Shown: one piece after another, positions 48,601 to 59,448 of the stretch | Position numbering within the stretch: the stretch's first letter is position 1 | Layout of the letters: each line of letters begins with the position of its first letter | Assembly (NCBI RefSeq): GCF_025698545.1 | Contig: NC_068576.1 | Location: 55,030,094-55,094,093 of the forward strand | Origin: Gossypium raimondii | Lineage: Eukaryota > Streptophyta > Magnoliopsida > Malvales > Malvaceae | Direction of reading: 5' to 3' | DNA length: 64,000 nt | Notes under the pieces: model-generated | Told to the model about the DNA's origin: nothing | Database searches by the model: none | Seen by the model: only the letters and a program-made list of their open reading frames with translations | Program-made: the position numbers and the translations under genes

Positions 48601-50380
48601 GAGTTGAGTTCAAGCTTGAGTACAAAAATTGATAAATGAGCTTAATCGAACTTAAGCTCGAGTAGCTCAATTATATATTGAGTCGAGCTCAAGCTTAAAA
48701 ATAAATTTTCAATTGAGCTCGAACTCAAACTTTAACAACATTCAATTTTTAAGTTTTGAAATAGAAAAATTAAATTTTAAATTTTATGTAATTACAGGTA
48801 TTAACAATACATGTTAACCCTTTTTTAAATATTTATTCGAACAGCTCGGCCCCCACGAGAATAATTTGGTACTTTAATTTTGGTTCACATATATATTTTT
48901 GATTATTTGTTTTGCTATAGTCTGTCAAAGTTATATATATAAAGCAATTTGCATTTTTTTATCAAAGTTGCTTGAAATCTTACTAAAGCAGTTACATGTA
49001 ATTAATTTATTTAAGAAAAGTAACTTTTATTTACAATATTATTTTCAAGATTCAATTTTACATATATTTTTAGAATATAACGTGTCTTATTATTGTACTC
49101 AATCGCTTGTTGATAAGAGTTTAGAATATAAGTAGTAGTAATAGGAATTATATATATAAAAGATTGAATTTATTATTGCTTATTATATATTAGGTAAACG
49201 CAATATTAGTCACTAAATTACGAGTAAATTTCACTTAATTAAAGGAAAGTTATAATTTGGTCACTAAAGTTTTTGAAATTATTATTATTTTGTTACGAAC
49301 TGTTAAGTGCTACTTTTTAGTTACTATAATAACGGTTTTAATCTTCATTTTATATATATATTTTTGGTCAAATTTACCTTGTTTCCTTATAAAATTATTT
49401 AAAAAATTAAAATTATTTAAACATAGAAATTTCTATATAAAAGTTCTAGAAAAATAAAATCTCAAAAATATTATTGGTGAAAATTTAATATGTATGAATA
49501 ATGAAAAGTTATTATTTAATAAATTTCAATAACAAATTAATTAAAAGAGAAGAAAAAAAAAGATTACATGCTTCCGTAATTTACCTTACATATTATTAAA
49601 CCATCGCATTACATTTTAGCTATTGGTTTGAACGATACATTCTAAAACTTTGAGAGTCATAAGTTTTTTCTTTTTAAGAGATTATAAGTACAATCATAAA
49701 TAACATATGAACAAACAATTAAATTAGAATTAACTTAAAATAAAGCATAGTGGACTGGAATTTAAATATATTCAAGGTTATATTAGAATATATTCAAAAA
49801 ATTATATTAGAATAAATTTAGATAAGACCAACACATGATAGAACTTAAATTTGAAATAAATCTTAAAATAACCCACACGTTACTTAAATGAGCATGATAA
49901 AACTCAAATCTAAACGAATAAAATTCTAGTCCTTCAAATTATTAAACATGCTTAGAATATGGGTAATTAAACATTAAAATTTTTTTTCAATGAGTAATTA
50001 AACAATATTTGAATAGTATAGAATATGGGTAGATTAGCAACAATGTAAAATTAAGGCTAATTATATATTCTGAACAAAAAGTCTAAAAAGCCCTCTTATT
50101 GTGTCATTTCGATAGTAGAACTATTAACAAACATCGACTTAAATGATAAGAAAGGACAAGTGAATTAATTTTTTTGATACAATACTTAAAACTACTCATA
50201 ATCTCTCTTTGACTCTTAAATAGAAATATAAATACCCTTTAGCATATACACATCCTCCTACGTTAGTATAATTAATTTTTCTTACCATAAAAACATGATT
50301 AATTAGTAAGAGATTTTTATACCCTTTTGCCTGTCTCCTACATGTTGTATGTATTAAAAGAAAAAGCAAAAGTGTAAAAG
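45700..50380. other. AT-rich spacer with repeat fragments
   Basis: No gene supported. 45720-45950 and 49190-49280 contain CACTAAA/TTAGTCACT phrases like the fold-back MITEs at 12-15 kb. 46333-46500 starts TGTAACACCCT and may be an LTR fragment. 48400-48740 is rich in GAGCTCGAGCT/AGCTCGAG units, a dispersed plant repeat type. The remainder is low-complexity A/T. Confidence 0.55.
48400..48740. repeat. GCTCGAG-rich dispersed repeat fragment
   Basis: Multiple copies of GAGCTCGAG, CTCGAGTAGCTC and GAGTCGAGCTC on both strands over about 340 bp. The pattern matches a dispersed non-coding repeat common in plant genomes. No termini or TSD were defined. Confidence 0.5.
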
Positions 50381-50817
50381 GTGGGTTGGGTTTTCAGTCC
50401 ACTTCCACCGTCACAATTGTCTTCCTTTTGTTTCATGACCAATTGTTGCTTTTAATTCATTCTCCACCGTTCTTGCTTTCCATGTCTCCCTTCAATTTCT
50501 CTTTCAACAAAAGCCGAAGGGTAACCTTTGTCTTCTCTCCTCCATTCAAAACCCAAAACGACATCGTCCTCACCCCCCTTTCCCTCTCCCTCCATCATTT
50601 TCGTACAAAACAACAAAACCCATCATTCTAGTTTCAACCGCTAAAGCTCATGTCCAGTTCTTAATATCAAACTCAAACCTTAAATTCTGTGTCTTTCCGC
50701 CCCCCCCCTTTGCCGCCATATCTAACCCTTCTGCTCCTTGGTTTATCTTTATATGGCCTGTACTAATCTTTAACCAGACTATTAATATTGTTAGAGGAAA
50801 AACAATTCCCAGATACG

Positions 50818-51159
50818 ATGTTGTATTTGGTTCCATTTTGGATAGCGTTTTTAGTAGGTATATTAGTTGGCTGGGCTTGGAAGCCGAAGTGGGCAGAACT
50901 GTTAACACAGAAACTGAGTTCTGTTGTATCCAAATCGTTGGAATTATCATTACCGTCATCGTCTTCTATGTCGCCTATGTTCTGTCTGAAAAACTTCGGT
51001 TCTTCTTCATGTTTGAACTCCTTGAATTTGCAGCCAGAAGCTTGGGTTATTGATAATGGAGAACAAGGGAAAACGCTCTCTGTTTCTCCTTCTGAATATG
51101 ACAATTCCAGGTAACTTTGAAATCTATTTAAAGTTCTTAATTTTAATGCTGGAACTTGA

Positions 51160-51211
<52 letters not shown>

Positions 51212-52671
51212 TGTAGCACATCCAGATCAGTTGTTAATGAAGGGTGTTCAAGTGCTATTACGGAGGAGGATTTGAAGCATTTATGTCAGCTTGTTGAAAT
51301 GAGGGACGGTGGTCCTACATGGATGCATATGATGGATCGTTCTACTCCAAATATGAGCTACCAAGCATGGCGGAGAGATCCAAAGGTAGGATTTATCCTG
51401 AGTGTTCATGTGACATTATGTTTGTGAATGTTAGACAAGCTAATCTTTTTATATATGGATTTGTTAGACCGGTCCGCCTCAGTACCGCAGCAGAACGGTG
51501 TTCGAGAATGCAACTGCAAGGATAGTGAGAGACTTCTTCTGGGACGATGAGTTTAGACCAAAGTGGGATCACATGCTTGCATATTCAGCAACCATAGAAG
51601 AGTGTTCTACAACAGGGACCATGGTTGTTCGATGGATAAGAAAGGTTGGTTTCCATGAATTTTGCCTATGCCTTGCAATGCTTATACTAACTTTATTCTT
51701 TTCTAATTCTTTGTGGCTTAGTTTCCATTCTTTTGCAGTGACAGAGAATACATAATAGGTCGACGGATATGGGAAGTTGATGGATCTTACTACTGTGTGA
51801 CAAAGGTATTAAAAATGGGTTCAATATTTTTGACATAATGCTAAAATTGCCAGAAATTTGTTTGCTAATTCGAACACGAGGCTGTAGATTGTCGACGAAA
51901 ATGAATTCTTCTGAATAGCGTAGGCCGATAATCAGCGATGGTTTGTTGGGTGTTTCTCAACTCAGATGACTTTGTTTCAGGGAGTTACGTGCGCTTCTGT
52001 CCCCCGACGTAACAAACCAAGACGGGTGGACCTGTACTATTCAAGTTGGTACATCCGAGCAGGTATGCCGCTCTTCTTTCTTTGAGTTGAGCCATTGGTT
52101 TTAACTTGAAATTGCCTCTGAAGCTTTTGCGATCAATGCATATCGGATCGTATAACTTGTGATTAGCATAAGTTAGAAGCAGACAACTACAGAAAGTTGC
52201 TTGTATTAGTATGCACTAAATTTTCTCATCATACATTCAGTGGAATCAAGAAGAGGTAATGGCCAGCTGACTGCCTGTGAGGTGTTACTCTTCCATCATG
52301 AAGATATGGGCATCCCATGGGAAATTGCTAAGCTCGGAGTACGTCAAGGAATGTGGGGAACCGTGAAGAAAATCAAGCCCGGGTTATGTGCTTACCAAAA
52401 AGAAAGAGAGTCTCTAGCTTCGCTATCTCAATCTGCGTACATGGCTCAAGTCAACACTAAAATAAGCATGGAGTACTTGATATCTTTGGAAAGCAATGAA
52501 GTTTTATCGAGGTCAGATGTAGATTCCACTTCCGAGAACCCTCTAGCTCAGAACATTTCAAGGGCCCTAATTTACGGTGGTCTAATAGTTCTAGCTTGTA
52601 GCCTGGATCATGGTGCGTTGAGTAAGACATTTATCTTTGGTATGGGTAGAAAGCTTACAGACGGGAAATAG
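50818..52671 (+). CDS. START-domain membrane protein, putative lipid binding
   Basis: Six exons (50818-51110, 51217-51385, 51468-51644, 51722-51805, 51981-52062, 52241-52671), all joined in frame with GT-AG introns, give 411 aa. Residues 2-21 (LYLVPFWIAFLVGILVGWAW) form an N-terminal membrane anchor. A Ser-rich linker follows. The START (StAR-related lipid transfer) domain covers about 110-320: FENATARIVRDFFWDDEFR, MVVRWIRKFPFFCSDREYI, RRIWEVDGSYYCVTKG and a C-terminal helix containing IPWEIAKLGVRQGMWG. A second hydrophobic segment (ALIYGGLIVLACSL) lies near the C-terminus. Arabidopsis has similar polyketide cyclase/START membrane proteins without a settled function. The ATG at 50818 is the first in frame; upstream codons of the open frame are non-ATG. 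The ligand cannot be told from sequence. Confidence 0.92.
51161..51208. repeat. compound (CT)n(AT)n microsatellite in intron 1
   Basis: Ten CT units then fourteen AT units, ending nine bases before the exon 2 start at 51217. It partly supplies the polypyrimidine context of the acceptor and should be length-polymorphic. Confidence 0.95.
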
Positions 52672-53145
52672 ACCGAGTTAGAGTGCCGCAAGGCATAGGC
52701 TTATCTTTTTGAACGAATATCGGTTTCTCGATATTGTAGAGGCAGAGATTGTATATCTATGTTTTACTGATATGTACATATTATGAACATCACATCAATA
52801 AGGCAATAGAGCTGTACTGCTTTATAAACTCGCACTGGGAATTCTCTCATGAAAGCCACTGAACCACTGGCACCTAACTGTTTATTTGCTGTGCTCAGCC
52901 ACTTTCATTTAGGAATGGGCTTACAGTCTTGTAATACAATGGCATTAATTGATCAACTTTTTATAATATTAATCTGGATTCACTGGGGCATTATGAAAAT
53001 GGTAAATTTTCCCAGAAATATCAAAATACATTCCATACTTCAATGTTTGATTTGCAGGCTAGTTTGCTTGCACTTGTCTAAATAGCAGAACACTTTCAAT
53101 CTGGTGCTATGAACCTTACAGCAGCATAAAGCACATTGTCAAACG

Positions 53146-53447
53146 TCAAAAACCCACCAGGGTTTCAAAACAGTTCAACCCATCAAACTGTGGTGCCACC
53201 TTGGGTAGCGGTGTGGTCTGCATCTTTGTGTTAGGCTTAGCCAGCATACTCTCTGTAGATGAACGAACCCCAACTCCAAATTCCTGAAAAAGTAAACCAA
53301 GAACTAAGAAACAAAACATCATAATATTATACAGCAAGAGAAAAGACCAGGGGCTACCTTGGCTCCAGAATGACGATCAAAAGAGTAAATCCCCACTACA
53401 GCAGCTACTACAGCTGGGATTGTTGCAGACACTGTACCCAAAGCCAT
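53146..53447 (-). CDS. small conserved-looking protein, 75 aa
   Basis: Two exons on minus (53447-53358 and 53283-53146) with a 74-bp GT-AG intron, joined in phase 0. The N-terminus MALGTVSATIPAVVAAVVGI is a hydrophobic helix that could be a membrane anchor or an organelle-import signal. The rest is polar, with a Pro/Val/Thr-rich stretch and the end FETLVGF. I do not recognise a domain. Support comes from clean splice sites, ordinary codon use and a coherent protein across the junction. It converges on the START-domain gene, with stop codons 474 bp apart. The exact function is unknown. Confidence 0.75.
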
Positions 53448-56400
53448 TGATTTTTTGAGAAGATGTAGAGGAAATATTTAGGTTTCTAATTTATGATAGA
53501 AATAAGCTTCTAAGGGGAAAGATAAAAGGTAATGGCATGTAGGTGCCTTGGGGATGAAGAGAAGTAAAGAATGAGTGAATTGGGAATTAAACAAAAACAG
53601 GCTAAAAAGCCTAGAAATGGATGAATTAGTACTTTACCTTTAGTTTTAGCTTTGGGGTATATATATTTTATAGGATAATTGTACCGGCAAAAAAAAAAAG
53701 CATCTATGGCTCAATGCAGCCGGTGGTGTTTGATCATTACTTATCCATATCGAAGAAAAAGTTGAGCTTCGTTGGCTAAAAAGTGTCATTGGCTGCATGT
53801 CCACATTGGAACCCACTCGGATTGTAGCTTTGGCTATAGATATTTAAGACGGTAACCAAGGGAACCCACTCAGAAGGTGAGGATAATCCTATCCCACAGC
53901 CTAGATTTGAAGCCTTTTAAGGGAATGAAAATAAGCCACGTTACGTGGACTGTACCGACCGCATAATGCCTTTTAGCTTCATCTCTTCATAATCCCCTTA
54001 TCTCTCTCCCCCGGGGCCTCCTTTGAACCAACTTGCACCGCAATCCTAATGCTTTGGTATTGTTACATACGAGGGCTTTGCCACTAGATTACCTTTTGCC
54101 ATCTAGCTTCACTCAATTGGTTTTATACGTCAATCATTCTTGACAATCAAGCCATTTCGATAAAATAATCAACACTTATCATTCACATAACATGTAATCT
54201 AAGTGATATATTATATAAGCAGTTCTCTTACCGTAATAATAGAATACATGTTCACTTTTATAGTACGACTCACTATTCTAATAGAACAAATTGTCGTTAG
54301 CCTCCACCATAATCTCTTCTGCACTAATTTTTAGTATTAACAAGTAAAATATTTTTTAAAAAAAGAGGAAAAATATGAAAACAAAACTCTTTCATTTGGT
54401 GCTTTTAAGTTTTATTAAATGCTTGGTAGTTTCAGCCGACAATTAATTCAGTAACTGATATTTATGCTCAAAGAAAACGTGAGAAGAAAAGAATTAATTT
54501 CAGATGAAGTAAACAAGGATGTGGTCCCCTTGGAGTGACAAAGCAAAGAAAGCGTGATACTTTAAGTATATGCTTTTACATTTAACGATTCTAACACTTT
54601 TTTCTTTTTTTTTTTTGAAAATTCAAGTAAAATTGATTTATGATCCTTTATTTTGATGAAATCATACGAAACAGCATCCACAGTCGGCACTGACCCTTGT
54701 TCGCCATTTCAAGCATCTAACATTATCAAGCTATATTTGCAGAGGTTTTAATATTCCTAGATTTTTGTCATTATTAACAACAGCACCCAGTAGTTCAACC
54801 TATATTGTGCTAAATTAGCTATATATGTCAAAAAAAATTTATTAATTGATCAAATAGGTCGGTTTTTTTTAAATTTAGAGAAAAATGTTGTTTTGTGAGA
54901 GTGTGTAAAAGTTTATCCAGCTAGACGAGCTTTCTTATCAACTGTGTAGAAAGCGTGCCCAATTGAATGCACTTCTACACTTTCTCTCAAAAAATGACCT
55001 ATTTTTCTAAATTTTCAAAAAATCGATCTATTTGACCGATTAACTTTTTTTTCCCGACATATATGACTAATTTAGGCCCTATATTGAGCTGTTTGTGACA
55101 AATGCTGTTGGCAGAGAAAGCCTTTCTTTGCCCAAATACTGTAAAGAAAACCCCAAACAGATGTATCACCCTTTGTCAGCTGAACTGTATATATAGACCA
55201 AATTGTTTTAAGCTCAGTCCACAATTTGCATGTTAGAGTCCATCTATACGGTGCTTTTTTGTTCCAAAAAGTGGGCCGTAATCCCACCCTCTTAGCCCAG
55301 TGTTTCAGTCGAATTTATAAATCTATCCATAAATCATGCATTAAAAGAAAAGAGCGAAAAACTATTAGATTATTTCACGTTCATAATGGTAAAATAGTAA
55401 AATTGAAAAAAAAAAATTAAGGTTTTTGAGTTTAAATTCCATCATGTCAACGTAAAAAATATAAAAAAAATAATTTTTTATATAATTTCACAATATTAAA
55501 AGTAACATAAACTCAATTAAAACTTTGAATAATAGTATAAAAAAGATAGTAAGATGTTGGGAAATTGCAGTGCGCTAGTTTTAAAAAGTGATTTAACAAC
55601 CCATTAGCAGCAACAAGCTCAGCCTGGGAGAGTGGTGAAGGCGGCTCCGAAAGGGACGAAAAGAGAACTGAAAGGGGTCCATTACAAAATTGTAATTAAA
55701 GCTAAAACGATCCATTGAACTTTACCAACGGAAATAAATGACTAATATGATTATAAACCATCATTATAATATAGATTGGTGGGGGAATTTAAATATAGTG
55801 GAATTAGATCGACTAACCCAGATGGATGGCTCTTCGCTTAGGGTTCCTTCAAAACAATGGTGCACCTTTCACCCTCTTCTTTTGCAATAATTATGTTATT
55901 GTGATATGATAAACTTATATATATTACTAACATAAGCTCGTAAAGCGGGAATACTTTGTTGGGTGCTTGAGAAAATAATCCATGATTTACTTTCTCAACC
56001 ACTCAAAGAGACGTTCCTACTCTATGAACTTGTTTCTCTGACCCTACACTTCGAATGATATCTAACTTGTTGAGGATTAGTAATATCTGCTATCACTTTT
56101 AATCATAATTTGAAAATATTTTCAAAATTATCTTCATCTTAAAGTTTTTTGAGGTTTTATTACATACAAAACTATATAAAAATATCAACTCAACGGTACA
56201 TTTGTATCACTTTATCTAATCGTAAATACATAATTGAAATTATTCTTTTTTATCTATTCACGTGTGTCACAAGCTTTTATCACTCTAAACTATAAATTCG
56301 AGCACATAGTTTCAAGTATAAAACTCTATACTTTAGATAATACGAAACCTTTTAGTATGAAAAATCCAAATTAAATATGTAGAAGGTGGTCCAACAGTGG

Positions 56401-57200
56401 TCTTGCAGACAGGGTTTAGGGCAAAGCATTCCTTAGGGCGGGACTGGGGTCCTAGGCTAATGGTGTACCCTTGGTTAGTAGGTGAGGTTAGGTTAGTTGG
56501 AGGTGATCCATAGGGCAAAAAACATTGGTAAAAGTCAACTGTTTCAAATTATATAAATATTAAGACAGTCTCACCAGATCCCTTTCCCTTTGGTCTCAAT
56601 TTGATAACTGAGTGGAAGACCCAGCATTTACCTACGAACACCTAAAGCAATAAGATTTTGTTTGTTCAGTTGTAGTAGTTATTTGGAGTGAAAATGAAAA
56701 AGGAATCTTTTTACAATTAGCATAAAAAGTCAAAGGTTTCATCATTTTCATTAAATTTCTTGTTTTCTTCCTTGCATTATAATTTCCCTATTTTACTTTA
56801 TTTTTAATTATTCATATAATTAAACAATGCTTAAATTCAAATATGTTTTAGTTATAGAGAAATAAAAAATGGATTCTCTTTTCTTATATTCATAACCTCT
56901 TGCACATAATGGCATGTTTTCTTTACATCATTAAACCATAATGATGATGTAATAACGCAAAGTACAGCAGAGGCCTGTTTCCAGATATTTTCATACACCA
57001 CTTCGTACGTGTATAAATTATCGAAGACTAGAAATGAAATCTAGTAAAAAAGTGACCAAAGAACATGAAAGATTTTAGATATTAGAATATCACAGTGGGC
57101 ACCATTAACCTCCTACAGATGAACTGATCCAAAAGGGCAACGAAGGTGAATAAAATGATAGATGAGCAATGCCAATGCGCCACCATCCACTAACCGACTC
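53448..57200. other. intergenic spacer with one MITE, no gene supported
   Basis: The first few hundred bases are the promoter region of the 75-aa gene. 54808-55077 is a MITE, listed separately. A GC-richer stretch at 55610-55680 reads open on minus for some 30 codons without a known match. 56390-56520 is also GC-richer, without a recognised domain. Confidence 0.6.
54808..55077. mobile_element. 270-bp MITE with 22-bp inverted ends and 9-bp TSD
   Basis: The left end TGCTAAATTAGCTATATATG and the complement of the right end, GCCTAAATTAGTCATATATG, form imperfect terminal inverted repeats. A perfect 9-bp CCTATATTG duplication flanks it (54799-54807, 55078-55086), as for Mutator-like elements. Inner arms also pair (AAATAGGTCG near 54854 and CGATCTATTT near 55023). 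Confidence 0.82.
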
Positions 57201-57251
57201 TCTTTGCATGCGTAGTTGACAAGTTTACAAATCCCATTTCTCTACCTTAAA

Positions 57252-57274
57252 ATATATATATATATATATATATA
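57252..57274. repeat. AT dinucleotide microsatellite
   Basis: About eleven AT units in the promoter region of the DUF4228 gene, some 190 bp upstream of its ATG. Confidence 0.9.
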
Positions 57275-57404
57275 ATTTAGGGTCCGCCACTGCCAGCCAA
57301 AGCTGTAAATTTAAGGTGCTTTCCTCCATGTATAGATATAGCTTTTCACTGCTCCACTCAATCCAAAACAAACCCATTATTTGTTTTATTTTAACACTAC
57401 CACG

Positions 57405-57413
57405 TATATATAG
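57405..57413 (+). promoter_or_regulatory. TATA box of the DUF4228 gene
   Basis: TATATATAG lies 44-52 bp upstream of the ATG at 57457. This predicts a very short 5' leader of roughly 20 nt. Confidence 0.55.
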
Positions 57414-57456
57414 TCTCATTGTGTCATATAGTGTCTGCATCTTTTTTTGAAGCTAA

Positions 57457-57900
57457 ATGGGTAATTGTTCGGCTTTTCTTAGAGCTATGAAGGCCAAGCC
57501 TGATCAGAAAGTTATTCAGGTGGTGAAGACGGATGGGAAGATATTAGAGTTCAGAGCACCACTCCTTGTTAAAGATGTGTTGGTGAAGTTTTCAGGCTCG
57601 GGTATCGGCTTATCAACCACGGTTTCACACCATCTGCCGATGAACTACGAGCTGAAGATGGGGAAAGTTTACTACATTCTTCCTGCAACCGAGCCACCGT
57701 CCACGGCGGTAGGAACCGGCGGTGGTGTTAAGAGAATAAAAGTTGTGATAACGAAGCAAGAGCTTCAGCAATTGTTGGCCAAGCAAGTATCTGTACAGGA
57801 GCTGCTTGCAGGGCTTGAGAAAAGAAATGGGAGTTTCGTTGAATCTCCAAGAAATTGGAAACCAAAGCTGGATTCCATATTAGAAGAAAATGATCAGTAA
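57457..57900 (+). CDS. DUF4228 (PADRE) domain protein
   Basis: Single-exon gene, 147 aa. The N-terminus MGNCSAF is a good N-myristoylation (Gly2) and palmitoylation (Cys4) signal, so membrane attachment is likely. The DUF4228 pattern is present: VIQVVKTDGKILEFRAPLLVKDVLV, then SHHLPMNYELKMGKVYYILP, then a C-terminal KQELQQLLAKQVSVQELLA helix. Plant DUF4228/PADRE genes respond to stress and pathogens; the molecular activity is unknown. Length is within the family's usual range. The stop lies 88 bp from the convergent HSP21 stop, so 3' UTRs probably overlap. Confidence 0.93.
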   Translation: MGNCSAFLRAMKAKPDQKVIQVVKTDGKILEFRAPLLVKDVLVKFSGSGIGLSTTVSHHLPMNYELKMGKVYYILPATEPPSTAVGTGGGVKRIKVVITKQELQQLLAKQVSVQELLAGLEKRNGSFVESPRNWKPKLDSILEENDQ

Positions 57901-57988
57901 TTGTAATCTATGTTACATGTACAACATGATATTTCCCATTAGTATATATACCAAACACTTATATAATTACAGAGAAAATTCAACTTCT

Positions 57989-58763
57989 TTACTGAATATC
58001 TACATCAATAACTTTGCGTTCAACTTTTGTTTTGGGAATGGAGATGAAGAGAACTCCATTCTTAAGCTCTGCTTTGATGTTATCTTTGTCGCAGTTGTCT
58101 GGTAGTTGGAGACTAGTATTGTAAGAACTGTAGTTTCTGTTTGTCCAATCGTCTTGGGTTTCTTCCTTTTTGTGTTCTCCCTTTATGACCAGTATGTCGT
58201 CTTCTACGGAAACCTTAACGTCGTCTTTTCCGAGCCCTGGCATGTCGAATCGCATTTTGATGTCGTGTTCGCCATCTTTGATGTCCCAAGGTGCACGTAC
58301 GTCTCCTCGTGTTCTGTTGGTGCCGGGGAATGTCATTGCGTCCTCGAATATCCGGTCCATTGTGTCCATCATTTGACGCATTGATCTCATAGGTGACATG
58401 GGGTCCAACAAACCTGTCATCCATGGATCATGTAAAAACAAGCTCATCAATCATATAATAACAGAGCCATATTCATGATTCAGCTAAATACTTACCAAAA
58501 GGAGAGACATCCATAGCCAACCGTTTAGGCCTTTTCTCAACAGCTCTCTCTTGGCCTTTATTATCTTTGCTAACATGCACGTCCACCGATGTATCTCTGT
58601 TGTGATCCCCAGTAGCCTCTGCCCTTCCAACGGACAGCCGGCTGTTGCAAGAATTCTTGGACGGAAAAGATACAGAGAATGGCTTTATAGCATTAGTAGA
58701 ACAAGGCAGATTAGCCCTGTTTAATACCAATGGTGAAAATGAACAAGACACAGTCGAAGCCAT
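57989..58763 (-). CDS. HSP21: chloroplast small heat-shock protein
   Basis: Two exons on minus (58763-58496, 58413-57989) with an 82-bp intron give 230 aa, close to Arabidopsis HSP21. Residues 1 to about 45 are Ser/Asn-rich and hydroxylated, a plastid transit peptide. Residues about 91-120 hold the Met-rich amphipathic segment ([20 protein letters not shown]) that marks chloroplast small HSPs. The alpha-crystallin domain covers about 130-225, with the [26 protein letters not shown] and the [13 protein letters not shown] beta-strand motifs. It acts as an ATP-independent chaperone holding unfolding stromal and thylakoid proteins under heat. Heat-shock elements lie upstream (58916-58980). Confidence 0.95.
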
Positions 58764-58915
58764 TGCTTAAGAGAATTCGGAAAAGGAGAATTGGGTGTCT
58801 TAAAATCGTATTGCCGATGACTAAGGAGACTATGGTTAGTACAATACATATAGCTGATGGTCTTAAAGCGCAGGGGAAGGTTGGAGAGAGATCCTGAAAG
58901 TTGGAGTGAAGGTGT

Positions 58916-58980
58916 GAAAGTTCTGGACCTGTCGTTACTTGCTAACATATTTGGGCTTTCTTTGTGCTTCCTGAAAGATC
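58916..58980 (-). promoter_or_regulatory. heat-shock elements upstream of HSP21
   Basis: GAAAGTTCTGGA at 58916-58927 fits GAAnnTTCnnGA, and TTCCTGAAAGATC at 58968-58980 fits TTCnnGAAnnTC. They are about 150-220 bp upstream of the ATG. These are alternating nGAAn units bound by heat-shock factors. Confidence 0.65.
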
Positions 58981-59448
58981 CAGGATTTACATCTTAAGAG
59001 TACGAAAGAGATAAATTTTAGCCTTTCACAATAAATATCAAACACTATATGTAGTTTCAAGGCACATGTCCACTTGACAGCAACTGCTAATCCTTGGTCT
59101 CTTTGTGACAGGTTGAGGACAAATTCAAGCTTATCAATGGATATGAAATGTTTGTAAATTGTCGTCTATCATTGTTTGTCCGTTAAAACAAGTTTCAAGG
59201 TCTGAGAATAAATATTTTCATGGAGACTAGAGCCATTCCATTGCCTTCTCTGCAATGATGTTCAGACAAATTCTCTTCTTTTAGTCAACAAAATCAACAA
59301 GTTTGTAATAATAAGGCAGGATACATATGTATATAATAACCTGCAACTAAGTGCTTAAAACCATACAGAAACAAAAAAGAACATATTATATCCGTCTGTA
59401 GTAAAATCTTGAGTTAACTTCCAACAAAAGAGGGAATTGTAATTTCGT

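Noticed and set aside
58106-58424. Open frames of 68-92 codons overlapping HSP21
   Set aside because: Shadows of the alpha-crystallin exon; only the minus frame has family motifs.
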